Origin: DASXAI01 sp963798445
GTDB lineage: Bacteria > Actinomycetota > Acidimicrobiia > Acidimicrobiales > Ilumatobacteraceae
Direction: 5' to 3'
NCBI GenBank assembly: GCA_963798445.1
Contig: CAWCTH010000003.1
Coordinates: 496,001 to 560,000 of the forward strand
Length of the DNA: 64,000 bases
Made by a program: the position numbers and the translations under genes. Position 1 is the stretch's first letter; every line of letters starts with the position of its first letter. Shown here in pieces: positions 56,744 through 64,000 of the stretch. Below the pieces are notes generated by a model. That model was not told where the DNA came from and made no database searches. It saw nothing but the letters and a program-made list of their open reading frames with translations.

Positions 56744-58432
56744 CTACAGCCCGTCGAACTCGTCGTCGGTGGCCGGGGCCACGTGGCCCATGGCGAACGT
56801 GGTCTCCGACGGCCGCGTCGCCCACGCCGGGAACGGGAACTCGACCACGAGCGGCACCGGCAGTTCGGGCTGGCTCACGAACATGGTGCCCGGCTTGGCG
56901 ATGGTGGCCCGGCGGCGGTGGGCTTCGGGCAGGAAGCCGTACTCGGGTCTGGCCGCTTCGGCGGCGTCGAGCCGGCCGGCGACCCGCAGCGCCGAGTTGG
57001 CGATGACCCGCCGCTCGACCTCGCTGGCCGTCTGCTGGGCCCCTACCAGGATCATGCCCAGGCTGCGGCCCCGCTCGGCCACGTCGAGCAGGATCTCCTT
57101 GATGGGCGAGCTGCCCTCGCGCGGCGCGTACTTGTTCAGCTCGTCCAGCACCACGAACGTGAGTGGCCGCGGTGAACCGCGCTGCTCCTTGTCGTCGAAG
57201 GCCTTCTGCAACGTGACGCCCACCACGAAGCGCTGGGCGCGGTCGTGCAGGTTGTGGAGGTCGACCACCGTGACCTGCGCCTCGGATGTGCTGATGCGAT
57301 GAACCGGCCGCCGGGCGATGTCGGCGCGGACCAACGGCGCCAGGCGGGCGCGCGAGGACAGGAGCCGCCGTATGAAGGCGTTGATGGTGCCCATGCCCAC
57401 TGCCCGCCCGGCCCACTCGAGCGCGGTGTCCTCGTCGGTGATGCGGTCGACCACCAAGTCGACGAGGTCCTCGTAGGTGCGCAGCACGGTCGCGTCGATG
57501 GACCAGGCGCCGTCGTCGCCGACCGGCTTGCCGTCACGCGCCAGCTTGGCGGTGACGTGGTGCACCACCATGGTGTACTGCTGGCGCTCGTCCTCGGAGT
57601 CGGCGAAGACGAACGGCAGCAGCTGCTCGGCGCAGAACTCTTCCAGCGTCCAGTAGAACGCGTGCACGCCGCTACGGCGGCTCGACACGTCCGGGCCGGC
57701 GTTGGGGTCGTGACGCCGGGGCGGCGCGTAGACGGCCACGCTGTCGAACGGCTCGGCCGGCAGCCCGAGGCGCTCGTACTTGACGTAGTCGTCGGCGGTG
57801 AGACGGATGTTCGGTTGATCGAGGAAGAGGAGGTCCTCCCCCTTCACGTTGAAGATGAGGGCCTTGGTGTTGGCGGCCTCGGCGCCCAGCACGCCCGAGC
57901 GGAACAGGCTGTAGAGCAGGAACGTGGCATAGCTGGTCTTGGTGGCGACGCCGGAGATGCCCGAGATGTTGACGTGGGCGCCGCGGGTGCCGTCGAGGAA
58001 CTCCAGGTTGGCGTAGAGCGGCTCGCCATCACGGCCCAGGCCGATCGGCAGCTTCGCGACCATTCGGTCGAAGTACAGGGCGGTGTCACGCTCGGCACCG
58101 ACGGCGCGGCGCACCGGCGTGCCCGGCAGGGGCGGCACGTACGTCTCCGGCTCGATGCGCGTCGTCATCACCTCGGCCGACTCGAACGTCTGGGCCGGCA
58201 GCAGCCCGTCGGCGATGAGGAACACGTCGGAGCCGAAGCGGGCGCCCTCGTGCACCGCCCGGATCTCGGCGACCATGCCCGACAGCCGCACGACCTGGCC
58301 GTCGGGCATCGTGCGCTCGGTCACCACCACGTCGTCGAGTTGGAGCCACTGCCCCGGTGCCACACCGACGCGAAAGAGCATGGGCGTAGCGTCCTCGCTG
58401 CCGAGGACCCGGCCGACGGGCGTTGGTTCCAT
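56744..58432 (-). CDS. herA: HerA-like DNA-translocating ATPase
   Basis: A 562-residue HerA/FtsK-type hexameric motor. Residues 5-95 are the HAS barrel (VGRVLGSEDATPMLFRV; LQLDDVVVTERTMPDGQVV). The ATP loop is ISGISGVATKTSYATF near 155-170: it has Thr where Walker A usually has Gly (GVATKT against GSGKT). Walker B is TFVVLDELNKYAP near 428, and a C-terminal block has VGAQQTASEVERRVIANSA and SQPELPVPLVVEFP. HerA pumps DNA into NurA. It is the first gene of herA-sbcD-sbcC-nurA. The ATG at 58432 is 115 bases from the divergent MprF-like gene. Confidence 0.85.
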   Translation of the reverse strand: MEPTPVGRVLGSEDATPMLFRVGVAPGQWLQLDDVVVTERTMPDGQVVRLSGMVAEIRAVHEGARFGSDVFLIADGLLPAQTFESAEVMTTRIEPETYVPPLPGTPVRRAVGAERDTALYFDRMVAKLPIGLGRDGEPLYANLEFLDGTRGAHVNISGISGVATKTSYATFLLYSLFRSGVLGAEAANTKALIFNVKGEDLLFLDQPNIRLTADDYVKYERLGLPAEPFDSVAVYAPPRRHDPNAGPDVSSRRSGVHAFYWTLEEFCAEQLLPFVFADSEDERQQYTMVVHHVTAKLARDGKPVGDDGAWSIDATVLRTYEDLVDLVVDRITDEDTALEWAGRAVGMGTINAFIRRLLSSRARLAPLVRADIARRPVHRISTSEAQVTVVDLHNLHDRAQRFVVGVTLQKAFDDKEQRGSPRPLTFVVLDELNKYAPREGSSPIKEILLDVAERGRSLGMILVGAQQTASEVERRVIANSALRVAGRLDAAEAARPEYGFLPEAHRRRATIAKPGTMFVSQPELPVPLVVEFPFPAWATRPSETTFAMGHVAPATDDEFDGL

Positions 58433-58547
58433 CGCGGGCGACGATACCGAGGGGGTGCGCGACGGTTCGGCGATGCCGCCGCCGGTTGGTGACGCAGAGT
58501 GAGGACGCGTCCGGGCCCGGCGGCTGGCAAAGCGCTACGGTTCCGGT

Positions 58548-60344
58548 GTGCGAGGCGTGGGCGGCCGGGAGCAGAGGATCGTGGGCGGGCCAGAACGGAG
58601 GATCGTGACCAGGCGGGACGAGGCGGACGTCGTTCGGGACCAGCCGGACGCGGCAGCCCGGGAACGGACGGTTCGCTCCCGGCGCATCGGTGCCGGCCTG
58701 CTCCTGGTGGCCGCTCTGGTGAATCTCGGCTCCGCCCTCACGCCGCCGCTTCGCGCCCGCATCCAGGCGCTGGCCGAGGACGCCGGCTACCCCCTCGCCC
58801 TGCACGAGGCGGCCACGGCCTTCACCGCCGTGACCGGGATCGTCCTGCTGCAGCTGGCCAGGGGCGTGCGCCGCGGTCAACGCTGGGCGTGGGCCGCGGC
58901 CCTCGCCCTGCTGGCGCTGTCGGCCGCCGGCCACGTCCTCAAGGGCCTCGACATCGAAGAAGCGGTCCTCAGCCTCGGCTCGGTGGCGTTCCTGGTGGTC
59001 ACCCGCAAGAGCTTCCGGGCGCCCACCAACCGGGAGTCGGTGCGGCGGGGCGTCAGCACGTTGCTGGTGGCGGGTGTCGTCGCCGTCGTGCTCGCCACGA
59101 TCGGCGTCCAGATCTCCAATCACCGCACCTCGTGGGCCCGTGCCGCGGCGGCCGTCGGTGAGCGCCTGGTGGGCGATTCCTCGATCAACATCGGCGGCCG
59201 CCTCGACACCACGCTCACGATCGCCCTCGCAGCGATCGGCATCGGCCTGGCCGTCTCGCTGGGCTGGCTGCTCGTGCGACCGGTGCTCACTGGGGAGCCG
59301 GGCTCCGACATCTCCCTCGACACCGCGCGGGACCTCCTCGCTCGCCACGGCGGCGGCACCCTCTCGTACTTCGCGCTGCGCGACGACAAGCACCATCTCC
59401 GCATGGGCAACACGCTCATCGCCTACGCCGTGCGCAACGGCGTGTGCCTGGTGTCGCCCGATCCCATCGGCCCCCCCGAGGAGCGGGCGGAGGCGTGGTC
59501 GGCGTTCCGCAACCACGCCACCCGCCAGGGTTGGAACGTGGCCGTGCTGGCCGCCAGCGAGTCGTGGCTGCCGATCTATGCCGCCAGCGGCATGTCGCAC
59601 CGCTACATCGGCGACGAGGCCGTCGTCGACACGGAGGTGTTCTCGCTCGACGGCGGCGCCATGAAGGGCCTGCGCCAAGCCGTCAACCGCATCGCCAAGT
59701 ACGGCTACACGATCGCCTTCTACGACCCGGCCACCGTCGACCCCAAGCTGGCCGATCAGCTGCGCACCCTCATGCGCGAGAGCCGGCGCGGCCAGGTCGA
59801 GCGGGGCTTCTCCATGACGCTGTCGCGCCTGTTCGATCGGCGCGACACCGGGCTGCTGCTGGCGGTGTGCTCCGGGCCGGACGGGGTGCCGGCGGCGTTC
59901 TGCCAGTTCGTGCCCGCGCCCGACATCGGCGGTTACTCGCTCGACCTCATGCGCCGCAGCGAGGGTGAGCACCCGAACGGCCTGACCGATTTCGTGATCG
60001 TGCGCACGATCGAGCACCTGCGGGCGACCGGCGAGCGGGGGCTGTCGCTCAACTTCGCCGCCATGCGGGCCGTCCTGGCCGGCGAGATGGGCCAGACGAT
60101 GGGCCGGCGCATGGAGAAGCGGGTGGTCGAGCGTCTCTCCGAGTCGATGCAGATCGAGTCGTTGTGGCGGTACAACGCCAAGTTCCAGCCGACGTGGCAC
60201 CGGCGCTACCTGGCCTACGACTCGCCCGAGAACCTCATGGCCGTCGGTCTGGCCGTGGCCAGCGCGGAGCAGTTCTGGGAGCTGCCGGTCATCGGCCGGT
60301 TCCTGCCGGCACCACCACCGCCGGCGGCCCTGGTGCCGGCGTGA
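58548..60344 (+). CDS. MprF/LysX-like membrane protein with DUF2156 lysyltransferase-type domain
   Basis: A 598-residue protein. After a charged N-terminus there are about five membrane helices between residues 45 and 250 (IGAGLLLVAALVNLGSAL; AFTAVTGIVLLQLA; STLLVAGVVAVVLATIGV; IALAAIGIGLAVSLGWLLV). The C-terminal 330 residues are the DUF2156 GNAT-like domain (GGGTLSYFALRDDKHHLRM, CLVSPDPIGPPEERAEAW, LRQAVNRIAKYGYTIAFY, FQPTWHRRYLAYDSPENL). In MprF and LysX this domain transfers lysine from Lys-tRNA to phosphatidylglycerol; the number of helices is lower here than in MprF. A GTG start is assumed. Its stop overlaps the queF start. Confidence 0.85.
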   Translation: MRGVGGREQRIVGGPERRIVTRRDEADVVRDQPDAAARERTVRSRRIGAGLLLVAALVNLGSALTPPLRARIQALAEDAGYPLALHEAATAFTAVTGIVLLQLARGVRRGQRWAWAAALALLALSAAGHVLKGLDIEEAVLSLGSVAFLVVTRKSFRAPTNRESVRRGVSTLLVAGVVAVVLATIGVQISNHRTSWARAAAAVGERLVGDSSINIGGRLDTTLTIALAAIGIGLAVSLGWLLVRPVLTGEPGSDISLDTARDLLARHGGGTLSYFALRDDKHHLRMGNTLIAYAVRNGVCLVSPDPIGPPEERAEAWSAFRNHATRQGWNVAVLAASESWLPIYAASGMSHRYIGDEAVVDTEVFSLDGGAMKGLRQAVNRIAKYGYTIAFYDPATVDPKLADQLRTLMRESRRGQVERGFSMTLSRLFDRRDTGLLLAVCSGPDGVPAAFCQFVPAPDIGGYSLDLMRRSEGEHPNGLTDFVIVRTIEHLRATGERGLSLNFAAMRAVLAGEMGQTMGRRMEKRVVERLSESMQIESLWRYNAKFQPTWHRRYLAYDSPENLMAVGLAVASAEQFWELPVIGRFLPAPPPPAALVPA

Positions 60345-60739
60345 GCCCGGAGATCCCCACCGAGCACCTCACCATCCTCGGTCAACCCGTGCGCCATCCG
60401 GTGGCCCACGTGGAGACGTTCGCCGCGCCGCCGGGTTGCCGGCGGGTGCGCTTCACCGCCGACGAAGTCACCTCGCTGTGCCCCGTCACGAGCCAGCCCG
60501 ACCTCTCGACCGTGGTGATCGACTACACGCCAGGTGCGCGGTGCGTGGAATCGAAGTCGTTGAAGCTCTACCTGTGGTCGTTCCGGGACCGAGCCGTGTT
60601 CGCCGAAGCGTTCGCCGTCGAGATCGCCGACGAGATCATGGCCAGCGCTCGACCCGAGCGCGTCGTCGTGACTCTCACCCAGCGGCCCCGCGGCGGCATC
60701 ACCATCGAGGCCACCGCCGAACGCTCCACCCCCGGCTGA
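60341..60739 (+). CDS. queF: NADPH-dependent 7-cyano-7-deazaguanine reductase QueF (short, unimodular type)
   Basis: A 132-residue QueF of the single-domain type. The nucleophile Cys is in TSLCPVTSQPDLSTVVIDY near residue 46, followed by the substrate Glu and the QueF motif CVESKSLKLYLWSFRD near 67-82, and the C-terminal RGGITIEA strand. It reduces the nitrile preQ0 to preQ1 for queuosine in tRNA. The GTG overlaps the stop of the MprF-like gene (GTGA at 60341), so it is co-translated with an unrelated membrane protein. No other queuosine genes lie in the window. Confidence 0.93.
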   Translation: MSPEIPTEHLTILGQPVRHPVAHVETFAAPPGCRRVRFTADEVTSLCPVTSQPDLSTVVIDYTPGARCVESKSLKLYLWSFRDRAVFAEAFAVEIADEIMASARPERVVVTLTQRPRGGITIEATAERSTPG

Positions 60740-60772
60740 CGATCTCCGCCCGCCGCCCCCTCCCCCGCCTTC

Positions 60773-60832
60773 TTCTGCACAGCCTGTGCCGCGGAAGGGC
60801 GGCCCGACGCCGTGAAACGCAGGCTGCGCGAA
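60773..60832 (+). repeat. 60-bp palindromic repeat family, copy 5
   Basis: Close to the copy at 12601: TTCTGCACAGCCTGTGC, then AAGGGCGGCCC, ACGCCGTGAAACGCAGGC and TGCGCGAACCG. The right arm has lost a few bases, so the hairpin is weaker. It lies between the queF stop and the end of the minus-strand SRPBCC gene, in a convergent space. Confidence 0.75.
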
Positions 60833-60915
60833 CCGTCACGCGGGGAAGTCAGGACGGCTGAGGGCGCGGCGGGTCGCCGGCGACGTCTCGGCTCGTGAGG
60901 TGTCGGCACGCGCCC

Positions 60916-61387
60916 TCAGCGGGCGGGCGCCGGCCGGCCGTCGGCGGCGGCGAAGGCCTCGAAAGCGGCCAGCACCGCGGGCCAGCCGCTGTCGTACTGC
61001 CCGCGCTTGTCGGTCCCCTCGTCACCGAAGCGTTCCCATCCCGAATGGGTGAGCCGCAGCACGCGTCGACACGTCGGAGAGCGCCTCGAATTGCACGTCG
61101 ACGTCGGTGACCGCCGTGGCCGTCGGGTTCGGCATCCACGACAGCGCCAGCCGGTGGGGCGGATCCCACACCGTGACCTCGCCGCACACGCCGACTCGCC
61201 GTTGCGCCACCATTCGAAGATCCGCCCGCCGACATCGACCCTCCACGATGATGGCGTCGATCTCGTCCTCGCCGATCGAATGACCCTGCTTCGGCCACCA
61301 GTCGCCCAGACGGTTGGTGAAGACGTCGAACGGCAGCTCGATGCCGCAGTGCACGGTCACCGTCTGGCGGATGGGCTCGACCGTCAT
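60916..61387 (-). CDS. SRPBCC/AHSA1-type protein, with an apparent 1-base insertion
   Basis: Two frames joined at 61061-61064 give a START-like (SRPBCC) protein of about 156 residues. The first part has VTVHCGIELPFDVFTNRLGD, VCGEVTVWDPPHRLALSW and TDVDVQFEALSDVST. Dropping one base continues as VLRLTHSGWERFGDEGTDK, then YDSGWPAVLAAFEAFAAADG, the usual AHSA1 ending. The ATG at 61387 overlaps the stop of the ArsR gene (ATGA), and GAGGAGAC in the ArsR tail is the ribosome site. ArsR-SRPBCC pairs are common in actinobacteria. The ligand is unknown. Confidence 0.8.
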
Positions 61388-61706
61388 CGTGTCTCCTCGG
61401 TGCTGGTGGTGCGAGATCGGGGCGCCCCTCGGCGACGCGATCGGAACCAACGCGAGAGCCGCGGTCCAGAACCCCTCAGGTAGGCCTGCACGGCGACCGG
61501 CCCCGACGGATCGAGGCGGTAGATGCGTCGCGTCCCTTCGGCGCGGTCGGCGACCAACCCGGCGGACTTGAGCACGCGGAGGTGTTGGGACACCGCGGGG
61601 CGGCTCACGGGCAACTCGGCCGCCAACTCGCCGACCGCCATCGGCCGTTGCCGCAACTGTTCGAGCACGGCTCGACGCGTGGGGTCGCCCAGGGCGTCAA
61701 AGCCAC
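61384..61706 (-). CDS. ArsR family transcriptional regulator (start uncertain)
   Basis: A small winged-helix regulator of about 105 residues: FDALGDPTRRAVLEQLRQRP, then VGELAAELPVSRPAVSQHLR with the recognition helix, and LKSAGLVADRAEGTRRIYRL as the wing. The C-terminal tail is Arg-rich. No metal-binding Cys pair is seen, as in the ArsR proteins paired with SRPBCC partners. The best start is GTG at 61706, eight bases after a GGAGG site. It is out of frame by one base with FDALGD, so a base is probably missing at 61702-61703, unless a rare TTG upstream is used. It is coupled to the SRPBCC gene. Confidence 0.75.
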
Positions 61707-61717
61707 TTGGTAAGCCT

Positions 61718-61758
61718 CCACGAACGGTAAGTAACCACGAACGGTAGAGGGGTGTCAA
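61718..61758 (-). promoter_or_regulatory. ArsR-SRPBCC promoter with 12-bp direct repeats
   Basis: On the minus strand TTGACA (61758-61753) is followed after 17 bases by GTTACT (61735-61730), a plausible sigma-70-type promoter with a weak -10. Two direct repeats of TACCGTTCGTGG (61746-61735 and 61729-61718) overlap it with 17-base spacing. They are good candidates for the binding site of the ArsR protein itself. Confidence 0.5.
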
Positions 61759-61829
61759 GCGATGGCAACCGACCCACCGGGGCCACGGCGATAGGTTGCG
61801 TGGGCACGACCCCACTGGAGGTGGCCCCG

Positions 61830-62033
61830 ATGGCACGTATCGACACCACGTTCGACAGCTTGACCGACCTCGCTGCCGACGGCTTCGGCTCGGTCAGTGA
61901 CGCGCTGGCGGCAGACGAGCGCAGCCGTAAGAAGCTGGTGTTTCTGCTGCTCCTGGCGGTAGTGGCCCTACTCGGCTTCCTGGCCTGGAAGAAGTCGTCC
62001 AGCGCGGGCGAGCCCGAGGCCGAAACCGCCTAG
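61830..62033 (+). CDS. Small single-helix membrane protein
   Basis: A 67-residue protein with a Ser/Asp-rich N-terminus (RIDTTFDSLTDLAADGFGSV), one hydrophobic helix KLVFLLLLAVVALLGFLAW, and a short Lys/Ser/Glu tail. GGAGG lies eight bases before the ATG at 61830. An upstream in-frame GTG/ATG at 61752 is less likely. The positive-inside rule is ambiguous (RSRKK before the helix and WKKSS after it). I do not recognise a family. Similar tiny membrane proteins are common in high-GC actinobacteria. Confidence 0.75.
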   Translation: MARIDTTFDSLTDLAADGFGSVSDALAADERSRKKLVFLLLLAVVALLGFLAWKKSSSAGEPEAETA

Positions 62034-62146
62034 ATCGGTCCCGACGGGCCGGTCGCCTCGACCCCATCGACATCGATCAGGGACGGTGAACCGCCGGTCC
62101 ACACACTACCACCTGCCTCATCATGCGCTGAGTAGTCTCACCGGCC

Positions 62147-62524
62147 ATGGTGGCCAGGCGTGCTGATCCGTTGCCCCGCCTGCGGGCCATCTGCATGGGC
62201 TTCCCCGAGGTCACGGAACGGCCCAGCCACAGCGCGCCGACGTGGTTCGTGCGGGGCAAGTCGGCCTTCGTGATGTTGTGGGACGACGGTCATCACGACA
62301 ACCAGTTCCCTCACCTCTGGTGCGCGGCACCGCCCGGCGCGCAGAGCGAATTGATCGAAGCCGAACCGGAGCGCTTCTTCCGGCCGCCGTACGTCGGCGG
62401 GCGGGGCTGGATCGGGGTGCGCCTCGACGTGGGAGTGGACTGGGACGAGCTGGCCCGGATCTGCGAGGAGGCCTATCGCGTCATCGCGCCGAAGAAGCTC
62501 GTCGCCATGCTCGACAATCGCTGA
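62147..62524 (+). CDS. MmcQ/YjbR family DNA-binding-like protein
   Basis: A 125-residue protein with the YjbR/MmcQ fold. It has LRAICMGFPEVTERPSHSAP near 12, TWFVRGKSAFVMLWDDGHHD, WCAAPPGAQSELIEAEPERF near 58, then PPYVGGRGWIGVRLDVGVDW and the final helix ELARICEEAYRVIAPKKLV. Members are small, often described as DNA-binding-like, and lack a known role. It starts at ATG 62147 and stands alone. The downstream dodecin gene begins 63 bases after its stop. Confidence 0.88.
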   Translation: MVARRADPLPRLRAICMGFPEVTERPSHSAPTWFVRGKSAFVMLWDDGHHDNQFPHLWCAAPPGAQSELIEAEPERFFRPPYVGGRGWIGVRLDVGVDWDELARICEEAYRVIAPKKLVAMLDNR

Positions 62525-62587
62525 GTTTGCCCCTTTCACACCGGCTGTCGGAGGTGAACAATGACGCTCGCACCAAGGAGGTGTCTG

Positions 62588-62803
62588 ATGGCTGAGAGCG
62601 TGTACAAGATCGTGGACCTCGTCGGCACGAGCACGGAGTCGTGGGAGAAGGCAGCCGCTGCGGCGGTCGGCCACGCGTCGCAGACCCTGCGGGATCTGCG
62701 CATCGCCGAAGTGGAGCAGCTCGACATGCAGATCGAGGACGGCAAGGTGATGACCTACCGGGCCAAGGTGCGCCTGTCGTTCAAGTACGAAGAGGCCGAC
62801 TGA
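62588..62803 (+). CDS. Dodecin
   Basis: A 71-residue dodecin, a protein that forms hollow dodecamers storing flavins and, in some actinobacteria, CoA. It has VYKIVDLVGTSTESWEKAAA at the start and TLRDLRIAEVEQLDMQIEDG near 37, where the flavin-stacking Trp position of archaeal dodecin is taken by Leu/Val-type residues, while Gln-Leu contacts remain. VMTYRAKVRLSFKYE forms the last strand. AAGGAGGTG lies six bases before the ATG, one of the strongest ribosome sites in the window, so the protein is probably abundant. A terminator hairpin follows. Confidence 0.93.
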   Translation: MAESVYKIVDLVGTSTESWEKAAAAAVGHASQTLRDLRIAEVEQLDMQIEDGKVMTYRAKVRLSFKYEEAD

Positions 62804-62815
62804 CCAAGCACCCTT

Positions 62816-62864
62816 CGAACTGGGGAGCGTCCGCGCGCAGGCCGGCCGGAGGCTCCCCAGTTCG
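62816..62864 (+). terminator. Hairpin after dodecin
   Basis: Perfect 13-base arms CGAACTGGGGAGC (62816-62828) and GCTCCCCAGTTCG (62852-62864) around a 23-base GC-rich loop, starting 12 bases after the dodecin stop. There is no T-run after it, which is normal for terminators of high-GC actinobacteria. Confidence 0.7.
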
Positions 62865-62914
62865 TCATGTTCGTAGACTGCTTGGTATCAGGGGACGTGA
62901 CGACAGGGGGTCCC

Positions 62915-64000
62915 GTGGCCGAGCTCACATCGACGATCGACCGGGTTCAGTTCGTCACCGATCCCAGCCGCTACCGGCACTGGCGCGTCGAGTTCGACGG
63001 CGCCATAGCCACCGTGACCCTGCAGGTCGATCCCGAGGGTGGACTGCGCCACGACTACGAGCTGAAGCTCAACTCCTACGACCTCAGCGTCGACATCGAG
63101 CTGGCCGACCTCGTGCAGCGCTTGCGCTTCGAGCACCCCGAGATCGGCGCGGTGGTGCTCACCGGCGGGCTCGACAAGGTGTTCTGCGCGGGGGCCAACA
63201 TCCAGATGCTGGCGGGCTCGTCGCATCATCACAAGGTGAACTTCTGCAAGTTCACCAACGAGACGCGCTGCGCCATCGAAGACGCCACCGCACACTCTGA
63301 CCAGGTCTGGCTGGCCGCTGTGAACGGCACCGCCGCAGGCGGTGGTTACGAGCTGGCGCTGGCGTGCGACGAGATCGTGTTGATCGACGACCGCACGTCG
63401 ACGGTGTCGTTGCCCGAGGTGCCGTTGCTAGCCGTGCTTCCTGGAACCGGTGGACTCACGCGCGTGGTCGACAAGCGCCACGTGCGCCGCGACCTCGCCG
63501 ACGTCTTCTCCACCCGGGCCGAAGGCATCAAGGGCGAGCAGGCCGTAGCGTGGGGATTGGTCGACGCCGTCGCCCCGCGGAGTCGCTTCGCCGAGGAGGT
63601 GGCCGAACGGGCCGCCGCCCGCGCCGCCAGGACCACCCGGCCCGCCGGCGCGACGGGCATCGTGCTCGAGCCACTGTTGATCGATGACGACGGTGAGCGC
63701 CGTCGCTACGAACACGTCGACGTACGGCTCGACCGCGAGCGGGGCGTGGCCGAGATCACCGTCGCCGGACCTGCCGCCGGTGACGACCGCTGGTCGCTGG
63801 CCGCGTGCCGGCAGCTCGACGACGCCCTCCTGCACCTTCGTTTCAACGAACCGCAGCTCGGTACCTGGGTGCTGCATACCAGCGGCGACGCCGCCGCCGT
63901 GGTGGCGGCCGACGAGCGCCTGGACACCGACGACTGGTTGGCTCGGGAGGTGCGGCTGTACTGGGCCCGCACGCTCAAGCGCCTCGACCTGTCGGCCCGC
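62915..64000 (+). CDS. boxC: Benzoyl-CoA-dihydrodiol lyase (BoxC)-like crotonase, partial
   Basis: The frame is open to the right edge and shows the first 362 residues of what should be about 550. It matches 2,3-epoxybenzoyl-CoA dihydrolase: DPSRYRHWRVEFDGAIATVT near 15, RHDYELKLNSYDLSVDIELA near 46, RFEHPEIGAVVLTGG, VFCAGANIQMLAGSSHHHKV near 90, FCKFTNETRCAIEDA near 110 and NGTAAGGGYELALACDEIVL near 135. BoxC opens the ring of epoxidised benzoyl-CoA in aerobic benzoate breakdown, so boxAB and benzoate-CoA ligase may lie beyond the edge. I prefer GTG 62915, which has AGGGGG four bases upstream; GTG 62897 is possible. Confidence 0.85.
   Translation, partial: MAELTSTIDRVQFVTDPSRYRHWRVEFDGAIATVTLQVDPEGGLRHDYELKLNSYDLSVDIELADLVQRLRFEHPEIGAVVLTGGLDKVFCAGANIQMLAGSSHHHKVNFCKFTNETRCAIEDATAHSDQVWLAAVNGTAAGGGYELALACDEIVLIDDRTSTVSLPEVPLLAVLPGTGGLTRVVDKRHVRRDLADVFSTRAEGIKGEQAVAWGLVDAVAPRSRFAEEVAERAAARAARTTRPAGATGIVLEPLLIDDDGERRRYEHVDVRLDRERGVAEITVAGPAAGDDRWSLAACRQLDDALLHLRFNEPQLGTWVLHTSGDAAAVVAADERLDTDDWLAREVRLYWARTLKRLDLSAR

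Noticed and set aside
52205..58432. Treating the herA-nurA operon as a phage-defence island (for example HerA-DUF4297 or HerA-SIR2 type).
   Set aside because: No SIR2, DUF4297 or other effector gene is adjacent, and SbcCD in the same operon points to DNA repair.

Overview
The window is about 70% G+C, densely packed with genes and rich in GTG starts. It carries a family I LLM oxidoreductase of the F420-dependent type, an MptB-type mannosyltransferase, DUF1206, a mitochondrial-type aconitase, a eukaryotic-type isocitrate dehydrogenase, an FAR-HAD fusion and dodecin. Together these point to an actinobacterium. Class Acidimicrobiia is my best guess, by inference only: no rRNA or tRNA gene is visible. 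No CRISPR array, prophage or intact insertion sequence was seen.

Layout. 1-12.6 kb: start of a minus-strand gene, aldehyde dehydrogenase coupled to an Lrp regulator, alanine dehydrogenase, two membrane proteins, an F420-type monooxygenase, an MptB-like mannosyltransferase, an MFS exporter coupled to a hydrolase, and a membrane-anchored Mur ligase followed by a D-Ala-D-Ala ligase-like enzyme. 12.6-20 kb: repeats, a small Cys/His protein, then a TetR gene divergent from a coupled lipid cluster (acyl-CoA reductase-HAD, alcohol dehydrogenase, LarA-like, PlsC). 20-31.5 kb: a two-domain small enzyme, a YceH homologue, a LysM lipoprotein, glutamate synthase gltB/gltD separated by a 51-bp tandem array, a crotonase, a nitroreductase and ComB. 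31.5-47.3 kb: central metabolism and regulators, with acn, gltA and icd within 14 kb, a site-2 protease, LysR plus a carboxyltransferase, an amidase, PhzF, a NuoF-like protein with a quinone oxidoreductase, and a LEA-like protein. 47.4-52.2 kb: acyl-CoA dehydrogenase, a cyclase-family enzyme and a GNAT/acyl-CoA-synthetase fusion. 52.2-58.4 kb: a contiguous herA-sbcD-sbcC-nurA operon, the archaeal-style DNA end-resection set in a bacterium. 58.5-64 kb: an MprF/LysX-like membrane protein coupled to QueF, an ArsR-SRPBCC pair, small proteins, dodecin, and the start of BoxC at the right edge.

Three dispersed repeat families occupy the intergenic spaces: a palindrome of about 60 bp (five copies), a palindrome of about 45 bp (two copies) and a structured element of about 110 bp (two copies). 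Six conserved genes or gene segments are interrupted by what looks like one extra base each (gltB twice, yceH, comB, the quinone oxidoreductase and an SRPBCC gene). The protein sequence resumes in the next frame every time, so base-insertion errors are more likely than gene decay. The best candidates for undescribed biology are the end-resection operon, the FAR-HAD/ADH/LarA-like/PlsC cluster, the membrane Mur ligase pair and the structured repeats.
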